Shown: positions 54,346-63,180 of the stretch, one piece after another | How positions within the stretch are numbered: the first letter of the stretch is position 1 | How the letters are laid out: each line of letters begins with the position of its first letter | DNA from: Limnobacter litoralis | Lineage (GTDB): Bacteria; Pseudomonadota; Gammaproteobacteria; Burkholderiales; Burkholderiaceae_B | NCBI RefSeq assembly: GCF_030160455.1 | Contig: NZ_BSOJ01000004.1 | Coordinates: forward strand, 26,380-90,379 | Direction: 5' to 3' | Length of the DNA: 64,000 nt | Notes under the pieces: model-generated | What the model was told of the DNA's origin: nothing | The model's database searches: none | The model's input: only the letters and a program-made list of their open reading frames with translations | Translations under genes and position numbers: made by a program

Positions 54346-54357
54346 TGTAAGTAAAGT

Positions 54358-55446
54358 TCAGTTTACCTTGTTGGTGGCGCGGTTTAACCACATGGCATCG
54401 CCGTAGCTGAAGAAACGGTACCTCTGTTCGATGGCGTGCGCGTAAGCTTTGAAGATGTTGTCTTTGCCTGCAAAAGCGCTGACCAGCATCAGCAGGGTGC
54501 TTTTGGGCAAGTGAAAATTGGTTTGCAGGCAATCCACAACCTTAAAGTAGTAGCCCGGTGTGATGAAAATATCGGTGTCGCCGTGGTGGCCTTTGTCTGC
54601 GTACTGCTCGGCACGCGCCAGGCCGGCTTGCGTGTTCAGGTCGCAGCCTGTTTCAGTGGCCCAGGCTTCAATGGCCCGAATTGACGTGGTGCCCACACAC
54701 ACCACCCGTTTGCCTGCACGTTTGCAGTCAATGATGGAGCGGACCACTGGGCCCGGCACAAAATAGCGCTCGCTGTGCATGACGTGCTCAGCCACGTTGT
54801 CGGTTTTAACCGGCAAAAAGGTGCCCGCACCGACATGCAGCGTTAAATTCAATAGTTCAACGCCAGAGTCGCGAATTTGCCTCAGCAATTCGGGGGTGTA
54901 ATGAAGCCCTGCGGTGGGCGCAGCGACCGCCCCTGCTTTTTCAGCGAACACCGTTTGGTAACGTGCTTCGTCTTCCTCGTCAGCCGTGTGGGTAATGTAG
55001 GGGGGCAAAGGCAGTTGTCCGTGCGCTTCAAGCAACTCAAGCAGATCTACACCCCCTTCGCGCAGGCGAAGCGTGTACATCATGCCGTCTTTAGACAGCA
55101 CTTCGGCCTCCACCTGATTGGCAAGGGTAATGTATGAACCGGGTTTTGGCGCGTGACTTGCCCGAATCATCGCCGTGAAGTGGCGATCATCCACGATGCG
55201 CTCCAGCATGACCTCCAGCTTGCCGCCAGTGGGCTTCTCTGCATGAATGCGTGCCTTGATGACCTTGGTGTCATTCAGCAACAGGCAATCGCCCGCATCA
55301 AGAAGCGCTGGCAATTCTGAAAATTGTCTGTCGCGAAACTGGGGCGCCTTGCTGCAATCCAGCAGACGAGACATGCCACGCACCGGACTGGGGTGCTGCG
55401 CGATCAATTCTTCGGGAAGTTGAAAATCGAAATCAGACAGTTTCAT
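54358..55446 (-). CDS. queA: tRNA preQ1(34) S-adenosylmethionine ribosyltransferase-isomerase
   Basis: A 362-residue enzyme that makes epoxyqueuosine in tRNA from preQ1 and SAM. It begins MKLSDFDFQLPEELIAQHPS. AAPTAGLHYTPELL (about residues 175-188), VGAGTFLPVKTDN and the late THFLP-like NFHLPKSTLLMLVSAFAG are QueA hallmarks. ATG 55446 is the family start. The frame extends upstream through tRNA-Leu to 55779, but that reading is an artefact. It is 12 bp upstream of the kinase gene and may be cotranscribed with it. Confidence 0.93.
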   Translation of the reverse strand: MKLSDFDFQLPEELIAQHPSPVRGMSRLLDCSKAPQFRDRQFSELPALLDAGDCLLLNDTKVIKARIHAEKPTGGKLEVMLERIVDDRHFTAMIRASHAPKPGSYITLANQVEAEVLSKDGMMYTLRLREGGVDLLELLEAHGQLPLPPYITHTADEEDEARYQTVFAEKAGAVAAPTAGLHYTPELLRQIRDSGVELLNLTLHVGAGTFLPVKTDNVAEHVMHSERYFVPGPVVRSIIDCKRAGKRVVCVGTTSIRAIEAWATETGCDLNTQAGLARAEQYADKGHHGDTDIFITPGYYFKVVDCLQTNFHLPKSTLLMLVSAFAGKDNIFKAYAHAIEQRYRFFSYGDAMWLNRATNKVN

Positions 55447-55461
55447 CTGAATAATCAGGAG

Positions 55462-55548
55462 TGGTGCCGAGGGCGGGAATCGAACCCGCACGATATCACT
55501 ATCACTGGATTTTGAGTCCAGCGCGTCTACCAATTCCGCCACCTCGGC
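55462..55548 (-). tRNA. tRNA-Leu (anticodon CAA)
   Basis: Read on the minus strand, the sequence starts GCCGAGGTGGCGGAATTGG, a leucine tRNA D-arm. The anticodon stem CTGGA / TCCAG encloses loop CTCAAAA with anticodon CAA (codon UUG). A long variable arm (class II) and T-arm GCGGGTTCGATTCCCGC follow, then CCTCGGC, A and an encoded CCA. The whole is 87 nt. Confidence 0.95.
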
Positions 55549-55705
55549 AAGGTTGTGGATTATGCCAAAAATATTTCGTGAAAACAAATGAATTCTGCGA
55601 AAGCGGGCATTTATTTCCGAAATGCACCCTGTCGTGGGATGTTCGGCCCATTTGCAGTGCTTGATACTGAAGGCTTCGGTTACCTTTGCGTTTGCCCTTT
55701 GCACC

Positions 55706-57289
55706 ATGTCATTCAAATGGAAATGGATAGTTACTACCTTTCTGACCCAGATCTTTTTTGGGCTGGTGTTCTCTGCCATCCAGTTTCAGCACATGACGGA
55801 CGCCGCCTTGGAGGCCATGCACGGCAATGTGGCCACCATGCAACTAGAGCTTGGCAATTTGTTGTCGAAATCCGGGAGCAAACGGGAAGAGGTGATTCGT
55901 CAATATTTGCACACGGTCATGCTCAAACAGGACCTGGTTTATGCGGCTTTGCTGTCGTCCAGCGGTAAGCCTGTGGTCACCCTCGGGGAGTCTGTGGAGC
56001 CGAGAACTTCTTCGCTGGACTCCAGTTCATTGGTGAATTCATTTGCTACCCCGGGAGGCAGTGAGCGAATTGAAGTGGAGTTTGATCCTGACGAGGTGTT
56101 CGGCAAGCGAAATCATTTTGTCTTTTTCTTGGTGGGCGCTTTTGTACTGAGCGCCTTTGCCTGTGGCCTGGTGCTGTTGGGCCTGGGCAATGCCTTAAGC
56201 GCAAGATTGACTGAACTGCGGCTGAAGGCTGGGGCGATACAGTCTGGGGACACTTCTGTTCGAATTGATGTCAAAGGCAAAGATGAGCTTTCCTGTTTGG
56301 GGTGGGCATTCAACAACATGACCGAGGCCATTGAATTGCAGATCAGTTTGATGGAAGAAAACACTCTGCGATCAATCGCGGAAAAAAATCGCCTGGATCT
56401 TCTGTTGTCATCACTGAACAGCGGCGTGGCCTATCTCGATGAGCAATTCAATGTGCAGTACGTCAATAAGGCATTGGCGCGGATGCTGAAAACAACCTCA
56501 CCCGCACCCTCCAGTCCGGATCTGGCGGTTTTGTTGAAGCGTGCCGGAGTGGTTCGCGAGCAGCAGGTCATTCTGAATGATTTGATGACCGAGTATTTTC
56601 GCAATCATGAGGCACCCGATGAGCTGGACTTTACAGATGGGCAGGCCCTGCAATTCCGATTTGCCATCTATCGCGACAAGGTTCAGGGGCCGCATGGCGT
56701 GTTGATCGTTGAAGACGTCAGCATGCGGAAAAATGTGGAAGACCTGAAAAACGAAGTGGAAACGGATCCACTGACCGCTGTATTGAACAGGCGAGGCTTC
56801 GAGATGACGCTGCAAAGCCGCTTGGGGCGCTTGTTGCCCGGCGAGCTTTTGGGGGTCATGTATCTCGATCTGGATGGGTTCAAGGCTGTGAATGACACCC
56901 TTGGGCACAAGGCAGGGGACCAGATTCTGAAAACCTCGGCCAGCCTGCTTAAAGGGGCGACCCGAAATATTGATCTGGTGGCAAGGCTTGGTGGCGATGA
57001 ATTTGCAATCATCATCGGCCGAGCCAATATGCAGCTGATGAAGAATATTTCAGAGCGAATCATCGATGCATTTTCAAGAGACAAATTGCTTGGGCGAATT
57101 CGGCAAAACCATCACCTTTCTGTGACTTGCAGTATCGGTGCAGCGCTTTATCCCCTGCACGCGCAAAATGTCACAGACCTGCTTGAGCTGAGTGATCGTC
57201 AAATGTATTTTGCCAAACGGGCCGGGAAGAACTGTTATCGAATCGCCAGCAGCAGTACCAACACCGGTGAGGAAATGACCCGGGTCTGA
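55706..57289 (+). CDS. Membrane diguanylate cyclase with HAMP and PAS-like domains (GGDEF)
   Basis: A 527-residue c-di-GMP synthase. One membrane helix near residues 8-26, a periplasmic part (about 27-140), a second helix (about 143-168), a HAMP domain (about 170-225), a PAS-like region (about 230-350) and a GGDEF domain (about 360-520) follow one another. The catalytic motif is intact in RLGGDEFAIII. The inhibitory RxxD is visible as RNID, five residues before it. ATG 55706 starts with MSFKWKWIVTTF; a longer reading from 55622 has a weak start. No EAL domain is present. It could supply the signal read by the PilZ protein elsewhere in the window. Confidence 0.9.
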   Translation: MSFKWKWIVTTFLTQIFFGLVFSAIQFQHMTDAALEAMHGNVATMQLELGNLLSKSGSKREEVIRQYLHTVMLKQDLVYAALLSSSGKPVVTLGESVEPRTSSLDSSSLVNSFATPGGSERIEVEFDPDEVFGKRNHFVFFLVGAFVLSAFACGLVLLGLGNALSARLTELRLKAGAIQSGDTSVRIDVKGKDELSCLGWAFNNMTEAIELQISLMEENTLRSIAEKNRLDLLLSSLNSGVAYLDEQFNVQYVNKALARMLKTTSPAPSSPDLAVLLKRAGVVREQQVILNDLMTEYFRNHEAPDELDFTDGQALQFRFAIYRDKVQGPHGVLIVEDVSMRKNVEDLKNEVETDPLTAVLNRRGFEMTLQSRLGRLLPGELLGVMYLDLDGFKAVNDTLGHKAGDQILKTSASLLKGATRNIDLVARLGGDEFAIIIGRANMQLMKNISERIIDAFSRDKLLGRIRQNHHLSVTCSIGAALYPLHAQNVTDLLELSDRQMYFAKRAGKNCYRIASSSTNTGEEMTRV

Positions 57290-57388
57290 TCGTGCCGCTG
57301 CACAGGTATTGTATGGTTTGCCCCACTTTCAACTGTGGCTTGCCGGGGCTAAGATCAGGGGCATTGTTCATTTCACATTGCTTCCCTT

Positions 57389-58318
57389 ATGAAAATTGTC
57401 TGGCTTGAAAGCGAAAGTCTGAGTGTGCCTCTTCCCCGACCTGAATTCCCGAACACCTGGGTTGAATACGGTTTCACCAACCAGAGCGAGGTAAAGGCCC
57501 GAATCGCAGATGCACAAGTGCTGATCATCAACAAGGTCAAAATTGGTGCTGAAGAGCTGGACGCAGCGCCCTACCTCAAGTTGATCCAGATTGTGGCCAC
57601 CGGCACTGACAACGTGGACAAGCAGGCCTGTGCCGAACGCGGTGTGATCGTCAGCAACGTGGTCAATTATGGACCAGAGGCCGTGGCGGAACATGCGTTC
57701 GCCTGTTTGTTGCAATTGGTGCGCCGTGTGCCCGAGTGGCAGGCCTTGGTGCACGATGGCACCTGGAGCAAATCGCGTTTTTTCTGCTTGCACGACTTGC
57801 CCATGAGCACCTTGAGCCAAATGACCTTGGGCATTCTGGGCAACGGCGCAATTGGTCAAAAGTTGGCTGACTTTGCGCGCACATTTGGCATGCATGTGCT
57901 CCACCTGGAACGCATGGGTGCCACGTCCGTGCGTGAAGGTTACATCAGTTTTGAAGAGGGTTTGAAGCGCAGCGACGTGCTCAGCCTGCATTGTCCGCTG
58001 AATGACCAGACGCGCGGGCTGATCAATTCCAAAGTGATTCAGATGATGAAGCCTGGTGCCGTGTTGTTGAACACAGCCCGCGGTGCGCTGGTGAATTTTG
58101 AAGATTTGAAACAAGCCATTGAAAGTGGCCACCTGTTGGGCGCGGCGCTCGATGTGCTGGAGCAGGAGCCCCCGCCCCCGGATCACCTGATGGTTCGCTG
58201 GCAGCACCCGCGATGCATCATTACGCCCCACATTGCATGGGCCACGGAGGCTTCGCAAACCAACCTGGCGCGACTTGCCGTCAAGCAGATTGACCGCTTT
58301 CTGGCCGAACAACTCTAA
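57389..58318 (+). CDS. D-2-hydroxyacid dehydrogenase
   Basis: A 309-residue NAD-dependent enzyme similar to hydroxypyruvate reductase/glycerate dehydrogenase. The cofactor motif GILGNGAIGQKLADFARTFG is at about residues 148-167. Catalytic Arg is in LNTARGALVN (about residue 232), Glu in DVLEQEPPP (about 262) and His in ITPHIAWAT (about 283). The N-terminal region has IVATGTDNVDKQACAERGV. HprA-like activity is likely. An inverted repeat follows before rhlE. Confidence 0.87.
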   Translation: MKIVWLESESLSVPLPRPEFPNTWVEYGFTNQSEVKARIADAQVLIINKVKIGAEELDAAPYLKLIQIVATGTDNVDKQACAERGVIVSNVVNYGPEAVAEHAFACLLQLVRRVPEWQALVHDGTWSKSRFFCLHDLPMSTLSQMTLGILGNGAIGQKLADFARTFGMHVLHLERMGATSVREGYISFEEGLKRSDVLSLHCPLNDQTRGLINSKVIQMMKPGAVLLNTARGALVNFEDLKQAIESGHLLGAALDVLEQEPPPPDHLMVRWQHPRCIITPHIAWATEASQTNLARLAVKQIDRFLAEQL

Positions 58319-58350
58319 GCGCTGACGGCTGTTGCAATAATGGAACAGAT

Positions 58351-58391
58351 CACCCCCTGTATTCGGGTCGACCGACATTTTCCAGGGGGTG
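58351..58391. repeat. 9-bp perfect inverted repeat between the dehydrogenase gene and rhlE
   Basis: CACCCCCTG (58351-58359) and CAGGGGGTG (58383-58391) are exact reverse complements with a 23-base centre that itself contains the palindrome GGTCGACC. A T-run (ATTTTT) begins 5 bases after the repeat. It could terminate the upstream gene or form structure in the rhlE leader. Confidence 0.5.
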
Positions 58392-58429
58392 CACAATTTT
58401 TAGGCATCAATTGGGCTTAGAATGCGTGC

Positions 58430-59989
58430 ATGAATTCATCTGAGTTAAGCCCGGCTGAAATTGCCGATGAAAAAGCCTTGGCGGAGATCACCTTCGCCGA
58501 TTTTGGCCTGCACCCGTCCATCCAGAAAGCCATTGATGAACAGGGTTACACCAAACCAACACCCATCCAAGCCAAAGCCATCCCGGTCGTATTGACCGGT
58601 GTTGATGTCATGGGCGCTGCGCAAACCGGTACTGGCAAAACAGCGGGTTTTTCGCTGCCCATCCTGAATCGTTTGATGCCGCTGGCTTCCGAGAGCACCT
58701 CGCCAGCCCGTCACCCGGTTCGTGCGCTGATCTTGACGCCTACCCGTGAATTGGCCGATCAGGTTGCGGCCAACGTGTTTGTATACGCCAAGCACACGCC
58801 GCTGCGTTCCACCGTCATCTACGGCGGTGTAGACATGAACCCTCAAACACAGGCGCTACGAAGCGGCGTTGAGTTGGTGATTGCCACGCCTGGCCGCCTG
58901 CTGGATCACGTCCAACAAAAGACAATCAATTTAAGCCAAGTGCAAGTGCTGGTGCTTGATGAGGCAGATCGCATGCTGGACATGGGTTTTCTGCCAGACC
59001 TGCAGCGCATCATCAATTTGCTGCCCGCCAGTCGCCAGAATTTGCTGTTCTCTGCCACGTTTTCGCCTGAAATCCAGAAGCTGGCCCGAAGCTTTATGGT
59101 GCAGCCGACCCTGATCGAAGTGGCCCGCCGCAATGCAACCTCCGAGAATATTCAGCAGGTGATGTTTGCGCTCGACAGCGACGAAGAAAAGCGCGCGGCA
59201 GTGTCTCACCTGATCAAAAGCAAGCAAATGTCGCAAGTGATCGTGTTCAGCAACACCAAGCTGGGCACGGCAAGGCTGGCCCGATTCCTTGAAAAAGAGG
59301 GACTGACAGCCACGGCCATTCATGGTGACAAGTCTCAGGGTGAGCGCATGAAGGCGCTGGACGCTTTCAAGGCCGGTGAAGTGGCAGTTCTGGTTGCCAC
59401 AGACGTGGCTGCGCGTGGTCTGGACATTGCTGACTTGCCTTGCGTGATCAATTACGACTTGCCAACCACGCCCGAAGACTATGTCCACCGAATTGGCCGC
59501 ACAGGCCGTGCCGGTGCCACGGGGGTGGCGTATTCGTTTGTTGTCAAAGGGGGCGAACGTGCGCTCAAAGACATCGAGAAGCTGATCGGCAAACCCATCG
59601 CGAAGGGCCAATTGGAAGGTTTTGTCGCGCCTTCGGCCAATGCACGTTCCGCAGAGCCCGCCTCAAGAGAGCGCCGGCCTCGGTCTTCAGAAGACAGCAG
59701 TGCAGCAGCCCCACGTGAGCGTCGTGAACGCAAGGGGCCCGGTTACGGATCAACGCGTTCTGACGAGCGCGCACCCATTCACCGTGATGCTGAATACGAG
59801 CGTTTGCGTGCCAAGCTGGCGCAGGGGCGTGTTCGGGATGACATTTTCTCCAAGCCCTACGTAGAGAAAGACAACAACCCGCCAAAGCAGGAAGGCAGTC
59901 GCCAGCAAGGTGGTCAGTTGTCCAATGGCAAATCCACCAAGCAAACGGGGCCAGTGGCCTTTCTCTTGGGCGGTAGCCCCCGTCAATAA
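58430..59989 (+). CDS. rhlE: DEAD-box RNA helicase
   Basis: A 519-residue ATP-dependent RNA helicase. The N-terminal Q motif region has GYTKPTPIQAKAIP; motif I is AAQTGTGKT (about residues 63-71), Ia PTRELADQV, motif II DEAD (about 179), SAT about 212 and motif VI HRIGRTGRAG about 352. The C-terminal tail, about 120 residues, is rich in Arg, Ser and Glu (RERRPRSSEDSS) and is probably disordered, as in RhlE. It acts in ribosome assembly or RNA turnover. The end overlaps the convergent gluQ gene by 7 bp. Confidence 0.9.
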   Translation: MNSSELSPAEIADEKALAEITFADFGLHPSIQKAIDEQGYTKPTPIQAKAIPVVLTGVDVMGAAQTGTGKTAGFSLPILNRLMPLASESTSPARHPVRALILTPTRELADQVAANVFVYAKHTPLRSTVIYGGVDMNPQTQALRSGVELVIATPGRLLDHVQQKTINLSQVQVLVLDEADRMLDMGFLPDLQRIINLLPASRQNLLFSATFSPEIQKLARSFMVQPTLIEVARRNATSENIQQVMFALDSDEEKRAAVSHLIKSKQMSQVIVFSNTKLGTARLARFLEKEGLTATAIHGDKSQGERMKALDAFKAGEVAVLVATDVAARGLDIADLPCVINYDLPTTPEDYVHRIGRTGRAGATGVAYSFVVKGGERALKDIEKLIGKPIAKGQLEGFVAPSANARSAEPASRERRPRSSEDSSAAAPRERRERKGPGYGSTRSDERAPIHRDAEYERLRAKLAQGRVRDDIFSKPYVEKDNNPPKQEGSRQQGGQLSNGKSTKQTGPVAFLLGGSPRQ

Positions 59990-60879
59990 TTGGTTTGGTG
60001 TGCCGTTTTAGCGCGGTACACCGCCCAGTTCTCCGCAGCCAGTTCCCGCCATTGCGCGGGCGTCTTGGCCCGCAACGCATCAAATCCGAAGTGCTTCCAG
60101 ACCGCGTTCAGGTTGTCCACGGGGGTGTTGTCATCTAGCGCCTTTGCACCCGTTTGCTTGGACAATTTTTGCCCGTCGACCGCCAGTATGACCGGCAGGT
60201 GCCAATAGGCGGGTCTGGGTTTTTGAAGCGCATCGAACAGGGCCAGTTGCCTGGCCGTCGTGTCAGCAAGGTCGTCACCGCGAACAATGTGCGTAACCTC
60301 ACTGGCGGCATCATCCACCACCACAGCCAGGTGGTAGGCCCACGCGCCATCCCCCCTTAAAAGCACAAAATCGCCGCTGGTCTGGCTCAACAGGTCAATA
60401 AACTGGCCCAATCGATGGTCCTGCCATTCAATGGTCGCCTTCGGGCATCGAAACCGGATCGAACGCGCAGTTTTTCCCTTGGGCATGCCTTGTGCACAGG
60501 TGCCCGGATAAATCCGGTTTTCCCCAAAGCCGCGTGATGCGTTGGCGGCCTCAATGTCTTGTCGGGTGCAGGCGCAGGGGTAGGTCAGTCCGGCATGGCT
60601 CAGCGCGTTCAGGGCCCGTTGGTAGGCGGGTGTACGGGTGGTTTGCAATACAGGGGGTTCATCACTGACAAGCCCGTGCACCGCCAAGCTGTGCAATATT
60701 CGCTGGGTCCATTCGGGTTTGCAGCGCTGGGGGTCGATGTCCTCGATGCGTACCAGCCATTGGCCTTGGTGAATGCGTGCATCCAGATAGCTGCCCACAG
60801 CGGTGGCCAGCGAGCCCAGGTGCAAGGGCCCGGTGGGTGATGGGGCAAATCGTCCGCGGTAGGGGGCGTGTTCAGACAT
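59983..60879 (-). CDS. gluQ: Glutamyl-Q tRNA(Asp) synthetase
   Basis: A 298-residue truncated glutamyl-tRNA synthetase that attaches glutamate to queuosine at position 34 of tRNA-Asp. The N terminus RGRFAPSPTGPLHLGSLATAVGSYLDAR contains the HIGH-like HLGS, and KLSKQTGAKAL is the KMSKS counterpart. A zinc site CAC...YPGTC (about residues 92-117) matches GluQRS. ATG 60879 is the family start; the reading from 60900 begins upstream of it. It overlaps the LysR gene by 8 bp at 60872-60879. The partner queA (needed for queuosine) is 5 kb away. Confidence 0.9.
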   Translation of the reverse strand: MSEHAPYRGRFAPSPTGPLHLGSLATAVGSYLDARIHQGQWLVRIEDIDPQRCKPEWTQRILHSLAVHGLVSDEPPVLQTTRTPAYQRALNALSHAGLTYPCACTRQDIEAANASRGFGENRIYPGTCAQGMPKGKTARSIRFRCPKATIEWQDHRLGQFIDLLSQTSGDFVLLRGDGAWAYHLAVVVDDAASEVTHIVRGDDLADTTARQLALFDALQKPRPAYWHLPVILAVDGQKLSKQTGAKALDDNTPVDNLNAVWKHFGFDALRAKTPAQWRELAAENWAVYRAKTAHQTNY

Positions 60880-61789
60880 TGCCAGGTGCATCCTCAGCAA
60901 GATTCAAGCTGCAGCCCCGCAGGTAGTCAGTCCACCAGGCCAGTGCATTGCCACGCTTGTTGCGTTGCCATGCAAAGCAAAGCGGGCTTTCCCGGTAGGT
61001 GTCTTCCGTTTTACGGGTCACCAGTTTGCCCTGTGTAACCAGGTCTTTGATGAGGTGCCAGGGCAGCCAGCCCGTGCCTAATCCGGCCAATTGAGCCTCC
61101 ACTTTGGCCAACAATGTGGGCACGGTTAACACATGTTGACCGCTTTGCAAGCCAAAAGTGAGTGGTTTGAATTGGCGCGAGGTGTCGCCCACAGCCACGG
61201 CCCGATGCCTGGCCAGGGTCTCGTTGCTGATGGGTTCAGGTTCTTGCGCCAGCGGGTGGCCTGGCGCGATTGCAAAGACCAGCTGTGCCTTTCCCAGCTT
61301 CTGGATAGTCAGGCCCGTGTTGGCGGCAAACTGGTTTTGATCCAGATGGGTGCCGATCAGCAGGTCTGCCCGACCGGAGTACAGGGCTTCCCAGGTGCCT
61401 GACAAAATTTCCTGACTGATTCGAAGCCGAGTGCCAGAGCAGGCCTGGTCAAATGCCTGAATCCATGGAATCATTTTTTCGAAAGGAATCAGGCCGTCGA
61501 TGACGATTCGAAGTTCAGACTCCCAGCCGCTGGCTGTGGCCTTTACGCGCTGTTTGAGTTCTTCCGACTGGGCAAGCAGACGTCGACCCTCTTCAAGCAG
61601 AACCTTGCCTGCTGGCGTGAGTTGGGCCTTGTGGCCCGTGCGATCGTAAATCAGCAGATCGAGGGAGTCTTCCAGCTGGCGAAGTTGATAGGTGATGGCT
61701 GACGGGGCTTTGTTCAAGGCGCTGGCTGCCGCAGCAAAACTGCCGCGGCTTTCAATCAATTCCAGCAAAGCCAGTGACTCAAGGTTCAT
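60872..61789 (-). CDS. LysR-family regulator divergent from pirin
   Basis: A 305-residue LysR regulator. The HTH region is LLELIESRGSFAAAASALNKAPSAITYQLRQLE, read at about residues 8-40, and the effector domain at about 90-295. The C-terminal end has YRESPLCFAWQRNKRGNALAWW. ATG 61789 is preferred because a longer reading from 61807 would run into the inverted repeat. It is divergent from the pirin and flavodoxin genes, a pattern common in proteobacteria, so these are its likely targets. The effector is unknown, possibly quinone-like stress. It overlaps gluQ by 8 bp. Confidence 0.87.
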   Translation of the reverse strand: MNLESLALLELIESRGSFAAAASALNKAPSAITYQLRQLEDSLDLLIYDRTGHKAQLTPAGKVLLEEGRRLLAQSEELKQRVKATASGWESELRIVIDGLIPFEKMIPWIQAFDQACSGTRLRISQEILSGTWEALYSGRADLLIGTHLDQNQFAANTGLTIQKLGKAQLVFAIAPGHPLAQEPEPISNETLARHRAVAVGDTSRQFKPLTFGLQSGQHVLTVPTLLAKVEAQLAGLGTGWLPWHLIKDLVTQGKLVTRKTEDTYRESPLCFAWQRNKRGNALAWWTDYLRGCSLNLAEDAPGNV

Positions 61790-61801
61790 GTCATTCGTCC
61801 T

Positions 61802-61818
61802 ATTCAAAAAATTTGAAT
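61802..61818. promoter_or_regulatory. LysR-type operator (T-N11-A) between the LysR gene and pirin
   Basis: ATTCAAA (61802-61808) and TTTGAAT (61812-61818) form a perfect 7-3-7 dyad, and it fits the T-N11-A consensus (T61804, A61816). It lies in the 106-bp space between divergent starts at 61789 and 61896, 13 bp from the LysR start, where autoregulation is common. Confidence 0.75.
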
Positions 61819-61895
61819 AACTGAGTCAAATTCTACGTGTTGTTTGCACTCCAGTGCTCACCTACACTTCAATCAACACATTCAAGGAGATGAAA

Positions 61896-62606
61896 ATGCT
61901 TCAGATCAGAAAATCCAAAGAACGCGGCTACGCCGAGCATGGTTGGCTGAAGAGCTATCACAGCTTCTCGTTTTCCGAGTACTACGACCCCAAATTCATG
62001 GGTTTCGGCCCCTTGCGCGTCATCAACGAAGACTGGGTTCAGCCCCAAACCGGTTTTGGCACCCATGGTCACCGTGACATGGAGATCATCACTTACATGC
62101 TGGATGGCGAATTGAGTCATCGAGACAGTTTGGGTGGTGGGTCCGCCATCAAGCCAGGGCAAATACAGCGCATGAGTGCGGGCACGGGCATTCGACATTC
62201 CGAGATGAATGCGCACAAAACGGATGTGGCGCATTTGCTGCAGATCTGGATTGAACCCGCCAAAACCGGCGTGGCCCCAGGCTACAAAGACCACGACATT
62301 GACTTGGCCACCATTACAGGTCGGCTCGGTTTGATCGCGGTGGGGGATGAGGCGCAGGCCGAGCAGTTGAAGATCGCCTTCATTCATCAAGATGCCAAGG
62401 TGTATGCCGGCCGCTTGAAAGCGCAAACCGAAACGCTGGCAATCAGTCCGGTGCGCAAGGGCTACCTGCACCTGGCTCGTGGTCATGCGGTGGTTAATGG
62501 TGTTGCCCTTGAAACAGGCGATGCGCTGATGATTGAAAACGAGTCGGCTTTGACCATTGAGGTGGCAGATCAGGCTGAAATGTTGGTGTTCGATTTACCC
62601 GCTTAA
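61896..62606 (+). CDS. Pirin-family protein (bicupin)
   Basis: A 236-residue bicupin. The N-terminal cupin has FGTHGHRDMEIITYMLDGELSHRDS with the metal-binding His and Glu residues, and RMSAGTGIRHSEMNAHKTD gives another His/Glu pair. This matches YhhW/pirin proteins, some of which oxidise quercetin with a metal. ATG 61896 is placed six bases after AAGGAG; ATG 61890 is directly next to the site. The flavodoxin gene follows after 13 bp. Confidence 0.9.
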   Translation: MLQIRKSKERGYAEHGWLKSYHSFSFSEYYDPKFMGFGPLRVINEDWVQPQTGFGTHGHRDMEIITYMLDGELSHRDSLGGGSAIKPGQIQRMSAGTGIRHSEMNAHKTDVAHLLQIWIEPAKTGVAPGYKDHDIDLATITGRLGLIAVGDEAQAEQLKIAFIHQDAKVYAGRLKAQTETLAISPVRKGYLHLARGHAVVNGVALETGDALMIENESALTIEVADQAEMLVFDLPA

Positions 62607-62619
62607 AAGGAGAAACAAA

Positions 62620-63180
62620 ATGACTTCAGTTGCAGTTGTGTATCACAGTGGTTACGGCCACACCGCCAAAGTGGCCAAAGCCGTGGAAGAGGGCGTTCAA
62701 AGCGTGGCGGGCGTCACTGCCCACCTGGTGAACGTCAATGAAGTGAATGACGCCACTTGGGATGTGCTGGCGAAGGCCGATGGCATTATTTTTGGGGCGC
62801 CCACTTACATGGGCGGAGCCTCTGGCGACTTTAAAAAGTTTGCCGACGCCAGCAGCAAGGTGTGGTTTACACAGGGCTGGAAAAACAAGGTGGCAGGCGG
62901 GTTCACCAATTCCATGTCCATGAGTGGTGACAAGCTGAGCACCCTGCAGTACTTCGTGACCTTTGCCATGCAACACGGCATGATCTGGGTGGGCAATGCG
63001 ATTCCCGGCGCTCAAAAACCCGGTGACCCCAATGAGCTGAATCGCGTAGGCTCATGGGTGGGCGTCATGACCCAGTCTGACAATGCACCTGCAGAGGTCA
63101 CGCCCCCGGCCAAAGACCTTGAAACCGCAAAATTGTATGGCGCCCGTGTGGCAGAGTACGCCAAGCGCCTGGGCGGTTGA
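62620..63180 (+). CDS. Flavodoxin-family NAD(P)H:quinone oxidoreductase, WrbA-like
   Basis: A 186-residue FMN protein. The phosphate loop VVYHSGYGHTAKVAKAVEEG lies at residues 7-26 and GAPTYMGGASGDFKKFAD about 58-75 holds the flavin ring. It would reduce quinones by two electrons, avoiding semiquinone radicals. ATG 62620 follows AAGGAG. It ends in AEYAKRLGG, as other short WrbA-like proteins do; beyond the stop the frame is open for a further 56 codons, but I do not read this as coding. It forms an operon with pirin. Confidence 0.88.
   Translation: MTSVAVVYHSGYGHTAKVAKAVEEGVQSVAGVTAHLVNVNEVNDATWDVLAKADGIIFGAPTYMGGASGDFKKFADASSKVWFTQGWKNKVAGGFTNSMSMSGDKLSTLQYFVTFAMQHGMIWVGNAIPGAQKPGDPNELNRVGSWVGVMTQSDNAPAEVTPPAKDLETAKLYGARVAEYAKRLGG

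Noticed and set aside
55447..55779. N-terminal extension of queA across the tRNA gene
   Set aside because: The open frame translates tRNA-Leu (AELVDALDSKS pattern), a well-known artefact of leucine tRNA genes. The QueA family begins at ATG 55446.
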